A stretch of DNA of 64,000 nt from Pseudoclavibacter sp. AY1H1. Lineage in GTDB: Bacteria > Actinomycetota > Actinomycetes > Actinomycetales > Microbacteriaceae. The stretch lies in the NCBI RefSeq assembly GCF_002931055.1, contig NZ_PSXX01000004.1:215947-279946 (forward strand), given 5' to 3'. Made by a program: the position numbers and the translations under genes. The notes beneath the pieces were generated by a model. It saw only the letters and a list, made by a program, of their open reading frames with translations. It was not told the origin of the DNA and ran no database searches. How positions within the stretch are numbered: position 1 is the first letter of the stretch; the number at the start of each line of letters is the position of its first letter. Shown here piece by piece: positions 1-8,113 of the stretch.

Positions 1-403
1 CCCCCGCGGCGACGAGCTCGCTGCTCGAGGCTGCCCGGAAGCCGACGCCGCTCGCCGTGAGGCCGCGCGTCTCGACGAACTCGTGCGCTCGCTCGTCGGG
101 GTCGATGGCGGTCACCTCGAGGCGCAGCCCGTCGTGCGCGGCCCACCGGGCGAGTGCCAGTGGGATGTCGCCGCCCCCGAAGCCGATGTCCAGCAGTCTG
201 GATGCGCGCGTCCGGTCGAGCACGGGCCGCACGTCGCGGAGGTACACGCGACGCCAGCCCGCGACCAGCGCGTTGACGGCGCGGAACTGCCGGTACGTCG
301 CGAAGAGGCGATCGCGGTCGCAATCGGGGTCGTCCATGAGCTCGAGCGACGTCGTATCGCGCGGGACGGCGGCCGCCGAGGCGACCGCGCGGAGTGCGCT
401 CAC
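1..403 (-). CDS. Class I SAM-dependent methyltransferase, 3' part missing
   Basis: The frame opens with GTG at 403-401 inside a GTGA overlap with the polyketide synthase stop, so the two genes are probably translationally coupled. It runs off the left edge, leaving about 134 residues. The Rossmann motif I reads LLDIGFGGGDIP and is followed by an acidic motif II (TAIDPDE), which are SAM-binding hallmarks. Adjacent to a type III PKS it probably methylates the polyketide product; that role is inferred from context. The substrate-binding C-terminus is outside the window, so the acceptor atom cannot be judged. Confidence 0.85.
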   Translation of the reverse strand, partial: MSALRAVASAAAVPRDTTSLELMDDPDCDRDRLFATYRQFRAVNALVAGWRRVYLRDVRPVLDRTRASRLLDIGFGGGDIPLALARWAAHDGLRLEVTAIDPDERAHEFVETRGLTASGVGFRAASSSELVAAG

Positions 404-1605
404 GCGCGCGTCCGCGTGAATCGTCCGACCTCGACCGTGAGTCCGGGACCGAACGCCATCGCGCAGAGCGCCTCCCCGCGGTCGCTGGGGTTCTCGATAG
501 TCGGACTGCCGACGCTCGAGTCGCCGACGCCTGGGCCGTCAGCGCCCGGCCCGTCGATGCTCGACTCGCCGCCGCTGATGCCGCGCCTCGAGTCGCTGGC
601 GTTCTCGCTGAGCAGCCGTTCGAGGATGAACAGCACCGTCGCACTCGACATGTTGCCGTGGTCGCGCAGCACGCCTCGCGACGGTGCGAGCTGCTCCTCG
701 GTGAGCCCGAGGGCCTGCTCGACCTTGTCGAGGATGCTGCGCCCACCCGGGTGGATCGCCCACAGCGGCGTCGCGGCGGGCACGGTCGGCGCGAGCAGAG
801 GAGCGACGACGTCTTCGATCGACGCCCCGATGATGCTCGGCACATACCCCGAGAGGCGCATCCGGAACCCGCTGTCGCCGATGGTCCACGCCATCTCCGA
901 CTCGCCCTCGTCGGTGATGGTGCTCGCGAGGGCGTCGATGGTCAGGATGCGCGTGCCGGCCGGGGCGGGGCGTGCCGTCACGAGGGCTGCCGCGGCCCCG
1001 TCGGCGAAGACCGAGGTGGCGACGATCTGCTCCGGGTCGTTCGAGCTCGTCAAGTGGATGGTGCACAGCTCGACGCACACGATGAGCACGACCGCGTTCG
1101 GGTCGGCCCTGGCGAAGGCATCCGCTGCACGCAGTGCCGGGAAGGCGCCGTAGCAGCCCATGAAACCGAGGTGGAAGCGCTGCACGCGAGGCGACAGGCC
1201 GAGGCCGCGCACGAGCTCGTAGTCGGGGCCGGGCGCGTAGAAGCCCGTGCAGGAGACGGTGACGACGTGCGTGATGTCACCGGTCTCGAGGCCGCTGCCC
1301 TCGAGCGCGGCACGCGCGGCGCCGAGCAGCAGCTCGGGCACGCGCTCGGCGTAGACCGCATTGCGGGCGCCGGTGGAGGCGTCCAGCACCAGGCCTTCGG
1401 CGACGAGCGCCGAGTCGGTGCCGCCGGCGAGCGCATCCACGACCGTGTGCCTCGTCTCGATCGCGGAGCCGTCGAAGGCCGCGCCGATGAGGCGCGCGCC
1501 GAGGCGGTTGATGCCGGGCTGGGCCGCGAAGAGGTCACGGGCCTTCGTCTGGGGCAGCTCGGTCGGGGGGACGGCAGTGCCGATGCTGCGGATGTGCACG
1601 CTCAC
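400..1605 (-). CDS. Type III polyketide synthase (chalcone/stilbene synthase family)
   Basis: The 401-residue protein has the full Cys-His-Asn triad of a type III PKS: Cys119 in VSCTGFYAPGPD, His285 in WAIHPGG and Asn318 in DHGNMSS. It also carries the GFGPG-type loop as AFGPG near residue 385. Such enzymes condense an acyl-CoA starter with malonyl-CoA units in the cytosol, giving for example alkylresorcinols or pyrones. An unusual 35-40 residue Gly/Ser/Pro/Asp-rich insert (about 337-377) sits just before the AFGPG loop. The gene is followed by an overlapping methyltransferase, an arrangement typical of small actinobacterial type III PKS clusters. The product cannot be predicted from sequence. 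Confidence 0.93.
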   Translation of the reverse strand: MSVHIRSIGTAVPPTELPQTKARDLFAAQPGINRLGARLIGAAFDGSAIETRHTVVDALAGGTDSALVAEGLVLDASTGARNAVYAERVPELLLGAARAALEGSGLETGDITHVVTVSCTGFYAPGPDYELVRGLGLSPRVQRFHLGFMGCYGAFPALRAADAFARADPNAVVLIVCVELCTIHLTSSNDPEQIVATSVFADGAAAALVTARPAPAGTRILTIDALASTITDEGESEMAWTIGDSGFRMRLSGYVPSIIGASIEDVVAPLLAPTVPAATPLWAIHPGGRSILDKVEQALGLTEEQLAPSRGVLRDHGNMSSATVLFILERLLSENASDSRRGISGGESSIDGPGADGPGVGDSSVGSPTIENPSDRGEALCAMAFGPGLTVEVGRFTRTRA

Positions 1606-1779
1606 GGCACGACCGTACGCCCCGCATCCTGAGAGCCCCCGCGAGTCGCCGCCCTCGCAGAAGTCCGGGCGAATCGGAGCCCATCACGGCCCGACAAAGC
1701 CCCCCCTCGACGCGAGGCGCCGGAGGGCGAAACGCCGGGCAGCGATCCCCGGGGCAGGAGGAGCGGCGGCGGGGCAGGG

Positions 1780-3051
1780 CTACGCGGCGGGGTAGGTCAT
1801 GAGGTCGCCGGTGAGCGGCACCTGGTTGGTGCGCGCTCCGGCGTTTGCCTTGTCGACCTTGTAGGCCTTGCCCTGTTCGCCGGCGTCGAGCGCGGCCTGC
1901 GAGGTGACCTGGCCGTCGAGCGCGAACGTGTCGAAGACGAACGGCAGCCCGTTGGAGGCGAGCGGGTTCGGGGAGTCCATGATGTGGAAGTGGAGGTGCG
2001 GGGCGTCGCTGTTCCCGCTGTTGCCGAGCAGCCCGAGGCGGTCGCCGCGGGCGAGCTGCTGACCGACCTGGAGCTCGAAGGGGTTGCCGGTCTTGAGGTG
2101 GGCGTAGAACGCATAGTTGCCGCCGCCGATGTCCTGCACGACGTAGTTGCCGCCGTATTCGTCGAGGGTGAGGGTCGGGCCGGGGGCTGTGCCTGCTTCC
2201 TGCTCGGCACGGTCGCTCGTGATGGCGACGATGGGGCCGTCGGCGACGGCGATGACGTTCTCGCCGAAGCCGGGGTAGCTGCGCGCGTTGTCGCGGGAGT
2301 CTTCGTAGAGCCGCATGGTGGGGGTGAGCTTGACGTAGTCGATGGCCCAGCGTTCCGGCGCCCAGTAGGCGCCGTTGATGGGGCTGACGGCGCCGCGGTG
2401 GGCGGTGAGGCCGCAGCAGCCGTTGGCGTCGAGCCATCCGCTGCCGGTGAGGGGCGGGCCGATGACGGCGACCTCGCGTTTGTCGACGCCGACGGCCTGC
2501 GTGGTCTCGGCGATGGTCTTCTCGTACAGCGGCGGTTGCGCCTTGGGCATCTCGACGGTGACGGTGTGGTCGATGAGGTCGGGCACGTCGGTGCCGGATG
2601 CGACGGTCGCGTCCATCCACACCGTCGCGTTCTGCCCAGGCCCGAGCTCGAGCCCTCCACCATCGGTGGCACCGGCGACGCGCATCACGTCGTCGAGGTC
2701 GTCGCCCTCGAGCTCCTGCAGCACCGTTCCGCCGCTGCTCGCCTCGACTGCCTGGATCTTCACCTTCGACGGCGACCCGTTGGTGAGCTGCAGCTCGTAG
2801 GCGAGGTGGATGCGCTTGTCCGTTCCAAGCACGGGAATGGGCGCAGCGAGGGCGGAGACGACGACGGGCGTGAACTGCTCGCCGCTCGCCGCCGGAGGTG
2901 CGGCGGCTGATGGGGTCTCGGTGACCGCGGGAGGCGCATCCGCCCCGATCGTGAGGGCCGGGCTCGCCGAGCAGGCGCTCAGCGACGCGAGCGCAGCCGC
3001 CGCGAGGACCGCCGCGCACACGCGCGCTCCCCGTGCGGTGATGCCGGTCAT
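1780..3051 (-). CDS. M23-family (LytM/peptidase M23) lipoprotein
   Basis: A 423-residue protein with a signal peptide and lipobox ending at Cys27 (SLSAC), a Pro/Ala-rich linker, an N-terminal beta-rich region to about residue 180 and a C-terminal M23 domain. The HxH zinc motif is present as HLHFH near residue 352. The first zinc motif, normally HxxxD, reads RWAID near 237, so the usual His is Arg. A nearby AHR at about 218, in the segment before NGAYW, may supply the ligand, as I recall for one M23 subgroup with an RFAID-type motif. It is predicted to be membrane-anchored outside the cell, acting on or sensing peptidoglycan. It lies 51 bp past the sugar permease gene and may be co-transcribed with it. 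Confidence 0.8.
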   Translation of the reverse strand: MTGITARGARVCAAVLAAAALASLSACSASPALTIGADAPPAVTETPSAAAPPAASGEQFTPVVVSALAAPIPVLGTDKRIHLAYELQLTNGSPSKVKIQAVEASSGGTVLQELEGDDLDDVMRVAGATDGGGLELGPGQNATVWMDATVASGTDVPDLIDHTVTVEMPKAQPPLYEKTIAETTQAVGVDKREVAVIGPPLTGSGWLDANGCCGLTAHRGAVSPINGAYWAPERWAIDYVKLTPTMRLYEDSRDNARSYPGFGENVIAVADGPIVAITSDRAEQEAGTAPGPTLTLDEYGGNYVVQDIGGGNYAFYAHLKTGNPFELQVGQQLARGDRLGLLGNSGNSDAPHLHFHIMDSPNPLASNGLPFVFDTFALDGQVTSQAALDAGEQGKAYKVDKANAGARTNQVPLTGDLMTYPAA

Positions 3052-3102
3052 GGGCTGAGTTTAGGCTCGCGCAGGGAGGCTCGCCAGGCACAGCGCCCGC
3101 CG

Positions 3103-4128
3103 CTATTGCGTTCGTCGCTTCCGGGAGGTGACGGCCCGCTGCAGCAGCACGAACACGAGCAGGATGCCGCCGGTGATGATCGTCGTCGCCTCGGGAGGGA
3201 TGCTGCCGTCGCGGGTGATGAGGACGTTCATGAGACCCAGCACGAGTGCGCCGACCACTGAGCCGAGCACGAACCCACCGCCGCCGGTCAGCAGCGTGCC
3301 GCCGATGATGACCGCCGCGATCGCGTCGAGTTCCCATCCGACGCCCGTGATGTTCTGCGCGATCCCGAGCTTCGAGGTGTAGAGCACTGCCGCGATGCCC
3401 GCGAGGGTGCCGCTGATGACGTAGATCATGATCTTCGTCCGAGCGACGGGGAGCCCCATGAGCAGCGCGGACTGCTCCGAGCCTCCCATGGCGTAGACGG
3501 TCCGCCCGAAGCGGGTGCGGTGCAGGATGAAGAAGGCGACACCGACGAGGAGAACCGCGATGACGACGGCGGGGGTGACGACGAGGTCGTTGATCTTCGG
3601 CCCGTCGATGATCTTGATCTCGGTGGAGAGGCCGCGGATGGGCGAGTCGTCCGCGAGTCGCTGGGGCTCGGTGCTGAGCATCGAGGCGAGCCCGCGGGCG
3701 AGGAACATCATCGCGAGGGTCGCGATGAACGGCTGCACTCGGAAGGAGTGGATGAGGATTCCGGAGGCGAGGCCGAAGAGCGAGCCGACGCCGATCATCA
3801 GCACGATCACGAGGATCGCGGGGAGACCTGCGCTGGAGAGCATGACCCCGATCAGGCTGCTGACGGCGATGACCGCGCCGACGGAGAGGTCGATGCCGCC
3901 CGTCAGGATGACGAAGGTCAGTCCGATGGCGAGGACGATCAGGTAGGCGTTGTTGATGAGGAGGTTGGAGAGGGTGCTGAACTGCAGGATCCCGCCGTAC
4001 GCGAGTTCCCCGTATGCGAGCATCCCGACGAAGATGACCACGGCGGCGAGCGTCGGGAGGGAGTCGAGGTTCGGCTTGAACTTCGCGAGCCTGGTGACCT
4101 CGCTGGTCTGTTCGACGATGGTGGTCAT
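3103..4128 (-). CDS. yjfF: Sugar ABC transporter permease, YjfF type
   Basis: A 341-residue polytopic membrane protein of the RbsC/BPD_transp_2 superfamily, with the conserved FVILTGGIDLSVGAV loop and the cytoplasmic QPFIATLAMMFLARG segment that contacts the ATPase. It forms the fourth gene of a YtfQ-YtfR-YtfT-YjfF set, and its ATG overlaps the preceding permease stop by 4 bp. In E. coli the homologous system imports galactofuranose. In Shewanella, YtfQ-type systems linked to arabinose genes (AraUVWZ) take up arabinose. The divergent araBDA locus here makes L-arabinose, perhaps its furanose form, the likely substrate. Confidence 0.88.
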   Translation of the reverse strand: MTTIVEQTSEVTRLAKFKPNLDSLPTLAAVVIFVGMLAYGELAYGGILQFSTLSNLLINNAYLIVLAIGLTFVILTGGIDLSVGAVIAVSSLIGVMLSSAGLPAILVIVLMIGVGSLFGLASGILIHSFRVQPFIATLAMMFLARGLASMLSTEPQRLADDSPIRGLSTEIKIIDGPKINDLVVTPAVVIAVLLVGVAFFILHRTRFGRTVYAMGGSEQSALLMGLPVARTKIMIYVISGTLAGIAAVLYTSKLGIAQNITGVGWELDAIAAVIIGGTLLTGGGGFVLGSVVGALVLGLMNVLITRDGSIPPEATTIITGGILLVFVLLQRAVTSRKRRTQ

Positions 4129-5261
4129 GCGGCAACCGCCTTCTGGGCTGGTGCGGAACTCGCGGGTCCGGTGGGGGTCTTGGCTCGTCGCCGTTTGAAG
4201 AAGTCGCGGACGCGCTGCGACTGCAGGAGGCAGACGAGGACGATCACGATCGCCTTGAACGCGGGCGTGGCTGAGGATGGGATGGAGAGGAACACGACGG
4301 TCTTGTCCAGCGTCGCGATGAGCAGGGCGCCGATGACGCTGCCCGTGAGCGAGAACTTGCCCCCGGCGAGCGACGTGCCGCCGATGACGACGGCGAGGAT
4401 CGCATCCATCTCCGACGCCGATCCTGTCTTGGCGACTTCGACCGTCATGACGGTGGCGGTGCTGAGGATGCCCGCGACGCCAGCGAGGATCGCGCTCGAG
4501 ATGTAGACGAAGAAGAGCAGCCCGATGGGGCGGATGCCCGCCATGCGGGAGGCCTTGGGGTTGATGCCGATGGACTCGATCATGAGGCCGAGCGCGGTGC
4601 GTCGCACGAGCAGCGCGACGAGGACGACGATGCCGACGGCCAGCAGGAAGATCACGGGGAACCCGCCGATCGTGCCGTTGGCGATCCAGCGGAACGAGTC
4701 GTTGCTCGCCGACGTGTTCTGGCCGGCGGTGATGACCTTCGCGAGCCCGCGACCGGCGAGCATCATGATGAGCGTGGTGATGAAGGGCTGCAGGCCGACC
4801 ACCGAGACGAGGAGTCCGTTGACGGTGCCGAGGAGCGCGCTGATGAGCAGCGCAAGGCCGATGGCGGTCAGTGCAGAGCCGAAGGAGTTCTGCGCGGACG
4901 CCATGAATTCCATCGAGACGGCACCCGCCACGGCCATGACGGAGCCGACGGACAGGTCGATGCCGCGCGTGGCGATCACGAGGGTCATGCCGACGGCGAT
5001 CATCATGACGGGTGCGCTTGCGCGGAGGATGTCGATGATGTTGCCGTTGAGGTCACCGGTCGCCTGGTTGACCGAGATGCCCAGGTAGCCCGGGTCCTTG
5101 AGCAGGTTGATGATGATGAGCAGCACGAGTGCGACGACCGCCCAGATGTAGGGCTGCCGCAGCGCGCCGCGCACCGGGTGTTCGGTGTCTCGTCGGCGTC
5201 GGGGCGGTTCGGCGGGGCCATCGGTGGTCGGTGTGCCGAGCGGGGCCGTGGTCTGGCTCAT
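4125..5261 (-). CDS. ytfT: Sugar ABC transporter permease, YtfT type
   Basis: A 378-residue inner-membrane permease with a roughly 35-residue charged N-terminal tail, eight to ten predicted helices, the signature TRGIDLSVGSVMAVAG, and a matching QPFITTLIMMLAGRGLA coupling segment. The C-terminus is a basic, Ala-rich tail. It overlaps both the ATPase gene upstream and the YjfF-type gene downstream by 4 bp, so the two permeases are likely made in equal amounts and assemble as a heterodimer. The substrate, L-arabinose or a related pentose, is inferred from the neighbouring ara genes. Confidence 0.88.
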   Translation of the reverse strand: MSQTTAPLGTPTTDGPAEPPRRRRDTEHPVRGALRQPYIWAVVALVLLIIINLLKDPGYLGISVNQATGDLNGNIIDILRASAPVMMIAVGMTLVIATRGIDLSVGSVMAVAGAVSMEFMASAQNSFGSALTAIGLALLISALLGTVNGLLVSVVGLQPFITTLIMMLAGRGLAKVITAGQNTSASNDSFRWIANGTIGGFPVIFLLAVGIVVLVALLVRRTALGLMIESIGINPKASRMAGIRPIGLLFFVYISSAILAGVAGILSTATVMTVEVAKTGSASEMDAILAVVIGGTSLAGGKFSLTGSVIGALLIATLDKTVVFLSIPSSATPAFKAIVIVLVCLLQSQRVRDFFKRRRAKTPTGPASSAPAQKAVAA

Positions 5262-6847
5262 GCGTGGGCTCCCTCGACGTCAGTGGATGCGGGTGGGGTG
5301 GACGGGGTGTCCGGCAGCTGCGCGTCGACTCCGTCGGCGGCGATGGTCTGGACGATGAGGTCCGCGGTGACGTCGGGGCCGTTGGCGATCTCCGCGATCT
5401 TCCTGTGGTCCTTGAGGACGACGATCCGCTCGCTGAGCCTGACCACCTCGTCGAGCTCCGACGAGATGAAGATGACCGACATGCCGTCTTCGGCGAGCTG
5501 CGCGATGGTCTCCTGGATCTCGGCCTTGGCTCCCACGTCGATGCCGCGGGTCGGCTCGTCCAGGATGAGCAGCTCGGGCTTCGTGGCGAGCCAGCGCCCG
5601 AGGAGCACCTTCTGCTGGTTGCCTCCGGAGAGGTTGCGGATGGCGCGCTCCGGGTCGGCGGGGCGGACGTTGAGCTCGGTCAGGTACTTGGCGCAGAGCT
5701 CGTTCTGCTCTCTTCTGGACAGCGGGCGGGCCCAGCCTCGTCTGGCCTGGACGGCGAGGATCAGGTTCTCGCGAACGGTGAGGTCGCCCACGATGCCCTC
5801 GTCTCGACGGTTCTCGGTCGAGAAGGCGATGTGCTTGCCAAGCGCGGCGGCGGGCGAATGCACCTCGACAGGCGCTCCGTTCAGGTGTGCCGTTCCGGCG
5901 TCTGGCTTGTCTGCCCCGTAGATCAGGCGCCCGAGCTCGGTGCGCCCCGATCCGAGCAGTCCGGCGAGACCGACGACCTCTCCGCGGTGGACCTCGATGT
6001 CGACGGGATCGATGGAGCCTTTTCGGCCGATGCCCTGAGCGCGGTAGAGGGGGACGTCGTCGCCGTCGCGAGCGTCGACCCGTCGGTTGGCGCCCAGCGA
6101 CTCGAGGGTCGAGAACTCCTTGCCGATCATCTTCGAGATGAGATCGCTTCTGCTGAGCTCGGCGGTGGCGTACTCGCCGACGAACTGGCCGTTGCGGAGC
6201 ACGGTCAGCCGGTCGCTGATCGCGTACACCTGGTCGAGGAAGTGGGAGACGAACAGGATCGCGACCCCCTGCTCGCGAAGCTGGCGGATGACGGCGAAGA
6301 GCCCATCCACTTCCTGCGCGTCGAGGCTCGACGTCGGCTCGTCGAGGATGAGGACCTTCGATCTGATGACCATCGCTCGGCTGATCGCGACGAGCTGCTG
6401 CATCGCGAGCGAGATGCTCGAGAGGGAGCGCTTCGGGTCGAGGTGGTCGAGTCCGAGTGCCGCGAGTGCGTCGCGCGCTGCCGCGTTCGTCTTGCGCCAG
6501 TTGATTCCGAGGGGCCCACGCACTTCGTGCCCGAGCATCACGTTCTCCCCGATGGAGAGGTTGTCGCAGAGGTTCACCTCTTGATAGACCGTGGAGATGC
6601 CAGCGGCTTGGGCGTCTGCCGTGCCCCTGAGCTGCCGCTCCTCGCCGCCGATCAGGATGGCGCCTGCATCGATCTTGTAGACGCCGGTGAGTGCCTTGAT
6701 GAGGGTGGACTTCCCCGCGCCGTTCTCGCCCATGAGGGTGTGCACTTCGCCGGGGAAGAGCCGGAAGTTCACGTCTTGGAGTGCTTTCACTCCGGGGAAC
6801 TCGATTGAGATGCCGCTCATCTCAACGATTGGCTGGTTCGCTGCCAT
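5258..6847 (-). CDS. ytfR: Sugar ABC transporter ATPase with two nucleotide-binding domains, YtfR type
   Basis: A 529-residue cytosolic protein with tandem ABC domains like RbsA and AraG. The first domain has Walker A GENGAGKS near residue 40 and a divergent signature (LSSISLAMQQ), with Walker B VLILDEPTSSLD. The second has a degenerate Walker A (GLLGSGRTELG), a proper LSGGNQQ signature and LLILDEPTRGIDVG. This asymmetry is normal for the carbohydrate-uptake CUT2 family. It energises the two permeases encoded immediately downstream. A large hairpin lies between it and the binding-protein gene upstream. Confidence 0.92.
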   Translation of the reverse strand: MAANQPIVEMSGISIEFPGVKALQDVNFRLFPGEVHTLMGENGAGKSTLIKALTGVYKIDAGAILIGGEERQLRGTADAQAAGISTVYQEVNLCDNLSIGENVMLGHEVRGPLGINWRKTNAAARDALAALGLDHLDPKRSLSSISLAMQQLVAISRAMVIRSKVLILDEPTSSLDAQEVDGLFAVIRQLREQGVAILFVSHFLDQVYAISDRLTVLRNGQFVGEYATAELSRSDLISKMIGKEFSTLESLGANRRVDARDGDDVPLYRAQGIGRKGSIDPVDIEVHRGEVVGLAGLLGSGRTELGRLIYGADKPDAGTAHLNGAPVEVHSPAAALGKHIAFSTENRRDEGIVGDLTVRENLILAVQARRGWARPLSRREQNELCAKYLTELNVRPADPERAIRNLSGGNQQKVLLGRWLATKPELLILDEPTRGIDVGAKAEIQETIAQLAEDGMSVIFISSELDEVVRLSERIVVLKDHRKIAEIANGPDVTADLIVQTIAADGVDAQLPDTPSTPPASTDVEGAHA

Positions 6848-6900
6848 GATCGCCTAGCGTTCTGCCGGTGGGCCGGCGTCGAGTGTGTGGGGTGGGTGCG

Positions 6901-6936
6901 CCCGGTGCGCCGCCGAGAGAGCGGCGGCGCGCCGGG
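6901..6936 (-). terminator. Strong intercistronic hairpin between ytfQ and ytfR
   Basis: Positions 6901-6915 pair with 6922-6936 to form a 15-bp stem with one G-T pair and the loop AGAGAG. No T-run follows, so it is more likely a partial terminator or an mRNA-stabilising structure than a full stop. Such hairpins after a binding-protein gene commonly give it higher expression than the downstream ATPase and permease genes. Confidence 0.6.
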
Positions 6937-6948
6937 GCACGAGCGCTG

Positions 6949-7938
6949 TCAGTACTTGCGGTCGGGGAGGGCGGTGGTCGCGGCCTCCGGCGAGTCGAAG
7001 GTCACGCTCTCGACGACGATGTTCTTCTCGACGCTCTCGCCGGCGACCGCGGACTTCACGACGTCGACGGCGACGTCACCGAACAGCGGGTTGTATTCGG
7101 CGACGAAGGACAGGCGGCCAGCTGCGAGCGCTTCGAGGGCGGCCTTGGTGCCGTCGATCGTGATGATCTTCACGTCGGTGCCCGGCTTGAGTCCGGCCTC
7201 CTCGACGGCGAGGGCTGCGCCGAGTCCCATCTCGTCGTTCTGTGCGAAGACGAGCTGCACGTCGTTGCTGTTCGACTTGAGGATCGTCTCGAAGACGCTC
7301 TTGGCCTCTTCGGTCGACCAGTTCGCCGACTGGCTCTCGAGCTTCGTCAGCTTCGAGTCGATGCTCTCGTCCCAGCCCTTGTTGCGGTCGTTGACGACGG
7401 AGAGTCCGGGGGGACCTTCGAGGACGACGTAGTTGCCTCCGTCTGCGAACTGCCCGTTCGCCCACTCGGCTGCGGCTGAGCTGATCCCCACGTTGTCAGG
7501 GGCGATGTGGCTCGTGTAGAGGGCTTCGTCGTTCGGCTCGATGCCGCGGTCTAGGAGGATGACGGGGATCTCGGCTTCCTGGGCTCGTTCGAGGACGCTC
7601 TCCCAGCCGGTGGCTTCCGTGGCGGAGAGCAGGATGGCGTCGACGCCCTCGTCGATGAACGAGGTGAATGCGGTGATCTGCGAGTTCTGGTCCCCGTTGG
7701 TCGCGGGTGCATACTTGAGCTCGAAGCCGTTCTCGGTGGAGAACGAGTCCTGGATGTTCTGCTCGTTCGCGGTGCGCCAGCCGCCTTCTGGTCCGACGGC
7801 GACGAAGCCGACGGTGATGAGCTCTCCGTCGCTGCCTGCGGCCGTGTCTCCTGAACCTCCGGAGCAGGCCGCCATGCTCAGAGTGAGTGCTCCTGCCATC
7901 GCGATCCCGGCGATGGTCTTGATCGTTGACTTGTTCAC
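6949..7938 (-). CDS. ytfQ: Periplasmic-type sugar-binding lipoprotein, YtfQ type
   Basis: The GTG start at 7938 is preferred because AGGAGA lies just upstream and the protein then begins with a short basic segment, a hydrophobic helix and the lipobox MAAC. It has about 329 residues. An in-frame start 78 bp further up would put a nonsense tail before the signal peptide. The body is a type 1 periplasmic-binding fold (Peripla_BP_4), with VGFVAVGPEGGWRTANE, LLSATEATGWESVL and FAQNDEMGLGA resembling E. coli YtfQ. It captures a furanose sugar outside the membrane and delivers it to the permeases encoded downstream. Expression is probably controlled through the operator at 8025-8040. Confidence 0.9.
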   Translation of the reverse strand: MNKSTIKTIAGIAMAGALTLSMAACSGGSGDTAAGSDGELITVGFVAVGPEGGWRTANEQNIQDSFSTENGFELKYAPATNGDQNSQITAFTSFIDEGVDAILLSATEATGWESVLERAQEAEIPVILLDRGIEPNDEALYTSHIAPDNVGISSAAAEWANGQFADGGNYVVLEGPPGLSVVNDRNKGWDESIDSKLTKLESQSANWSTEEAKSVFETILKSNSNDVQLVFAQNDEMGLGAALAVEEAGLKPGTDVKIITIDGTKAALEALAAGRLSFVAEYNPLFGDVAVDVVKSAVAGESVEKNIVVESVTFDSPEAATTALPDRKY

Positions 7939-8024
7939 GCTTGTCTCTCCTCGTTGAGAGCAGTTCACTCGTGCCTGGGCCGTCGTGATGCTGCGCCGTG
8001 GGATGCTTCCTCGCATCTGCCGAA

Positions 8025-8040
8025 ATGTTATCGATCACAT
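8025..8040. promoter_or_regulatory. LacI-family operator between the importer and its regulator
   Basis: The sequence ATGTTATCGATCACAT is a 16-bp palindrome with one mismatched pair. Its core, NGTNATCGATCACA, is shared with the perfect 14-bp site before araB. It has the even-length, central-CG symmetry typical of LacI-family operators and lies between the divergent importer and regulator genes. Autoregulation and arabinose induction are inferred. Confidence 0.75.
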
Positions 8041-8101
8041 CCGGGGAGCGCAACCGCCAATCTCAATCGTTATTCGGGCACCGCCACTCGCTGGCTGTGG
8101 G

Positions 8102-8107
8102 CATAAT
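8102..8107 (+). promoter_or_regulatory. -10-like element for a leaderless regulator mRNA
   Basis: CATAAT ends 6 nt before the ATG at 8114, and no Shine-Dalgarno is visible. Transcription would start at or next to the initiation codon. Confidence 0.5.
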
Positions 8108-8113
8108 TGCGGA

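Noticed and set aside
1535..4135. An 866-residue open frame on the minus strand across the PKS, M23 and permease genes
   Set aside because: It is Arg/His/Pro-rich and has no domain; it is an out-of-frame shadow caused by high GC at third positions.
7939..8016. Longer N-terminus for the YtfQ-type binding protein
   Set aside because: It would place 26 non-signal residues before the signal peptide and ignore the AGGAGA site at the GTG at 7938.
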